From positions 62,001 through 126,000 of the forward strand of contig JAVTLE010000014.1 of assembly GCA_033439295.1 (NCBI GenBank): 64,000 bases of DNA, written 5' to 3'. Within the stretch, counting starts at the first letter, position 1; each line of letters opens with the position of its first letter. This DNA comes from Deuterostichococcus epilithicus. Its lineage: Eukaryota > Chlorophyta > Trebouxiophyceae > Prasiolales > Stichococcaceae. This document shows, in pieces, positions 35,101 to 64,000 of this stretch. The notes below the pieces were generated by a model that saw nothing but the letters and a program-made list of their open reading frames with translations, made no database searches and had not been told where the DNA came from. The position numbers were made by a program, and so were the translations under genes.

Positions 35101-35341
35101 GCGACTGGACCCAGACGGACCGCTCCGTTACGGGCAGGAACGCCGCAGAGGGCAGCGCCTGCGCAGGACAATACGCCTATGGCATTGGCCGGATGAGGGA
35201 GTTTTCGGCCATGCCCCGACGCCTGCATGCTTCAGCCACACACCGCAAGCGAGGTGCAGGCGAGCTCAGCAGGACCTTCTGAAGGAAGTCTGCGTCCTTC
35301 ACGGACGCGACTCGCCGCTCCAGGGTCCCCTGAGCGAACGA
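32175..35341 (-). CDS. NADH pyrophosphatase, Nudix family (NUDT12/AtNUDX19-like)
   Basis: Hydrolyses NAD(P)H to NMNH and AMP. Exons in phase: 35158-34882, 34685-34557, 34341-34244, 34013-33900, 33649-33532, 33180-33094, 32775 to about 32690, 32331-32175 (stop TGA). A further N-terminal exon starts at 35341 (SFAQGTLERRV...DADFLQK), and its junction to 35158 is not settled. Motifs: zinc ribbon FCGRCG...RACTRNARHRVYPRTDP; Nudix box split by an intron, GFIDQSESI/EEAVRREVFEEAGI, which fits Gx5Ex7REUXEExGU; the NADH-pyrophosphatase signature SQPWP just after it; and the C-terminal FWLPPPYAIAHSLI. The zinc ribbon shows only three of the usual four Cys. The first exon with the start codon is not identified; ORFs at about 35690-35400 could give an organellar leader. 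The gene is divergent from SMG1. Confidence 0.88.
33221..33297. repeat. 28-bp tandem repeat, about 2.75 copies
   Basis: The unit gagttcagcatgtagaatca starts at 33221, 33249 and 33277, with the spacer to the next copy varying slightly (tatcggca, tattgccg). It lies inside the Nudix intron that splits the Nudix box (33181-33531). Confidence 0.85.
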
Positions 35342-36872
35342 CTGCGGAGCCAGCAGCGGGAGCACGCCGCTGCCTCCGCGGGTGGTGGACATCCCTGCGC
35401 TCGAAGCTGCCTGCTGTTCAGGTGAAGCTACGGTACGAGATTGTTGTACTATCGAGTGCGGCGGAAGGCACTGATCCGATTGCAACAGTCGGCAAGGACG
35501 TGCAAAGTATGGCAGTACGGTGCGCGGGGGTATGACCTTTGCAGGAGCTCGATGCAGCACGGTGTTGGCGAGGTGCTGCAAGCACAACCTGACCATACCA
35601 AAGTCTCGTGCAAGGGCGTACAGCGCGGCTTTGCGCGCTGATGAGGGCATCGTGGCGTTCGCTTGCGCCGGGCAGCTAACGGACAATACCTAACCTAACC
35701 TATGCACAGTAGCAGCGAGCTCACCTGCAGAGCAGCGGGCGCTGGGTTCGCCTTCCGGTGAGAGGGTCCGTCCCGTCATGTTACGCCCCACAGCCTCTAC
35801 CACCGAGGCCAACGCCACTAGCTTCGACTCGATGCTGGCCAGCATTGACACCGTTCGCAGAGACCTCCGGTGCCCCGATGCCTCGCGTTCTTGCATCAGT
35901 ACCGCAATCCACATATTCTGAGTAACTGCAATTTTCGCCCTTTCAGTTTGGCAAGCTCCTGAGAGGGTTTCAGTTTGTGCGGCTGCTGCTGGGATGTCCC
36001 ATCCGCGTTCCTCTTCAAGACACCCCTTGCCATGCTAGGGCGAAGCGCAGGAGCGGCTTTTCCTCTAGCCTTGAAACGTCGAGGTTTCACTGGATCCAGT
36101 GTGGAGAGAGCTCATCGTCGCCGAATTCGTGTTCAGCTGTACTTTGGGTACTTGCTAGAGTTCCGGGAGCATTAGTCACGCCTAGGTTTTTTGCAGATCC
36201 CACCCCAGGCCAACCGAAGACGAATTCAGCGGAGCAATATCTGTTCATATTTCAGTTATCGTAATAATCAGCAGGAGCTTGAGCCGTGATACGCAAAGCG
36301 CGCGGGATCGCAACCGGCGTTGCAGCTTCAGAATTGCACCTGCTTGGACGTTTCGGAATCACGTTTGCGTGCCTTGGACGGTCTGCTCAAAGCACCGGAG
36401 TATGCAGTCGCTCCTGAACCTGTCGATGAGCCAGCTCGCCAGATTGGAAGAACAGGTGCGGCAGTCCGAAATGCAGACAATCTGACTTGTGCTGGATGCA
36501 GGCAGTCGGATTTACTGCCAGCTGCAGGACCAACGGGTACGTTAACATCGCTTGACATGCAGATGGCGATCCGGAGCTTTGACACCAGGCGGGCATGCGG
36601 CGCGATTCAAGCCAGTTGTGGCGTCGCACCTGCATCTGGGCGGCTGCTGCGGGCGCATAGACAGAGCGGCATGGTGCAGCCCAGTGGCTGACAGCCGCTG
36701 ATGCGCACCTGACGACCACACGCCAAGGTTTTCGTTAAAGCTGGATGCATGCCGTGACATGCGTGGCAAAGCCTCCAAAACATGTTCGCTGTCGGCAAAC
36801 AGGCATGGAGAGCGCGGCACCAGGGCGTGCAGAAATGTAGCACACTATGCAATTGACTCAGCAGTTGCAACA
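35342..36872. promoter_or_regulatory. Divergent 5' region of the Nudix and SMG1 genes
   Basis: About 1.5 kb between the N-terminal coding parts of two genes transcribed away from each other. It should hold the first Nudix exon(s), both 5' UTRs and both promoters. Minus-strand open frames at 35690-35400 and 35914-35720 (the latter ending in ctgcag/gtgagc) are exon candidates for the Nudix leader. A short tandem of taacc units is at about 35688-35701. No core promoter motif is obvious. Confidence 0.35.

Positions 36873-64000
<27,128 letters not shown>

Overview
The window looks like nuclear DNA of a chlorophyte green alga. It has GC-rich coding sequence, dense short exons (about 60-250 nt), long Ala/Gly/Pro/Gln runs, short TTTAGGG-type telomere-like motifs inside introns, and a gene set (HAP2/GCS1, SMG1, copper P1B-ATPase, plant-type NADH pyrophosphatase, AMI1-like amidase) that fits green algae. 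The genus cannot be read from the sequence. Almost every gene had to be rebuilt from split exons by hand. The HAP2 and copper-ATPase models close in frame from a start codon to a stop, which is strong internal support.

Layout. (1) 62-1393 (+): 3' end of an amidase-signature gene. (2) 1963-5444 (-): unrecognised Ala/Gly-rich, probably nuclear protein, divergent from (3) 5943-13319 (+): HAP2/GCS1 gamete-fusion protein, 19 exons, 1,122 residues. (4) 15075-15774 (-): TAZ zinc-finger protein, C-terminal part only, followed on its upstream side by about 3 kb with no confident gene. (5) 18985-21564 (+): alpha/beta hydrolase lacking only its first exon(s). (6) 22036-31337 (-): complete copper-transporting P1B-ATPase, 22 exons, 1,111 residues, three N-terminal metal-binding domains. 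(7) 32175-35341 (-): NADH pyrophosphatase (Nudix). (8) 36873 to the window end (+): most of a giant SMG1-type PIK-related kinase gene; the C-terminal FATC domain should lie beyond the window.

The genes do not form one pathway. They are neighbouring housekeeping and reproductive genes, with two clear divergent pairs (unknown/HAP2 and Nudix/SMG1) and one convergent pair (hydrolase/ATPase).

The most unusual property is the gene architecture. At least ten introns can only be closed in frame with GC-AG splice sites. Several introns hold short decayed copies of the start or end of a neighbouring exon. These exon relics are clearest in the copper ATPase, where they look like abandoned metal-binding domains, and in the hydrolase. 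I found no evidence of a wholly new multi-gene system. HAP2, a class II fusogen homologue with a long cytoplasmic tail, is the most biologically notable single gene.
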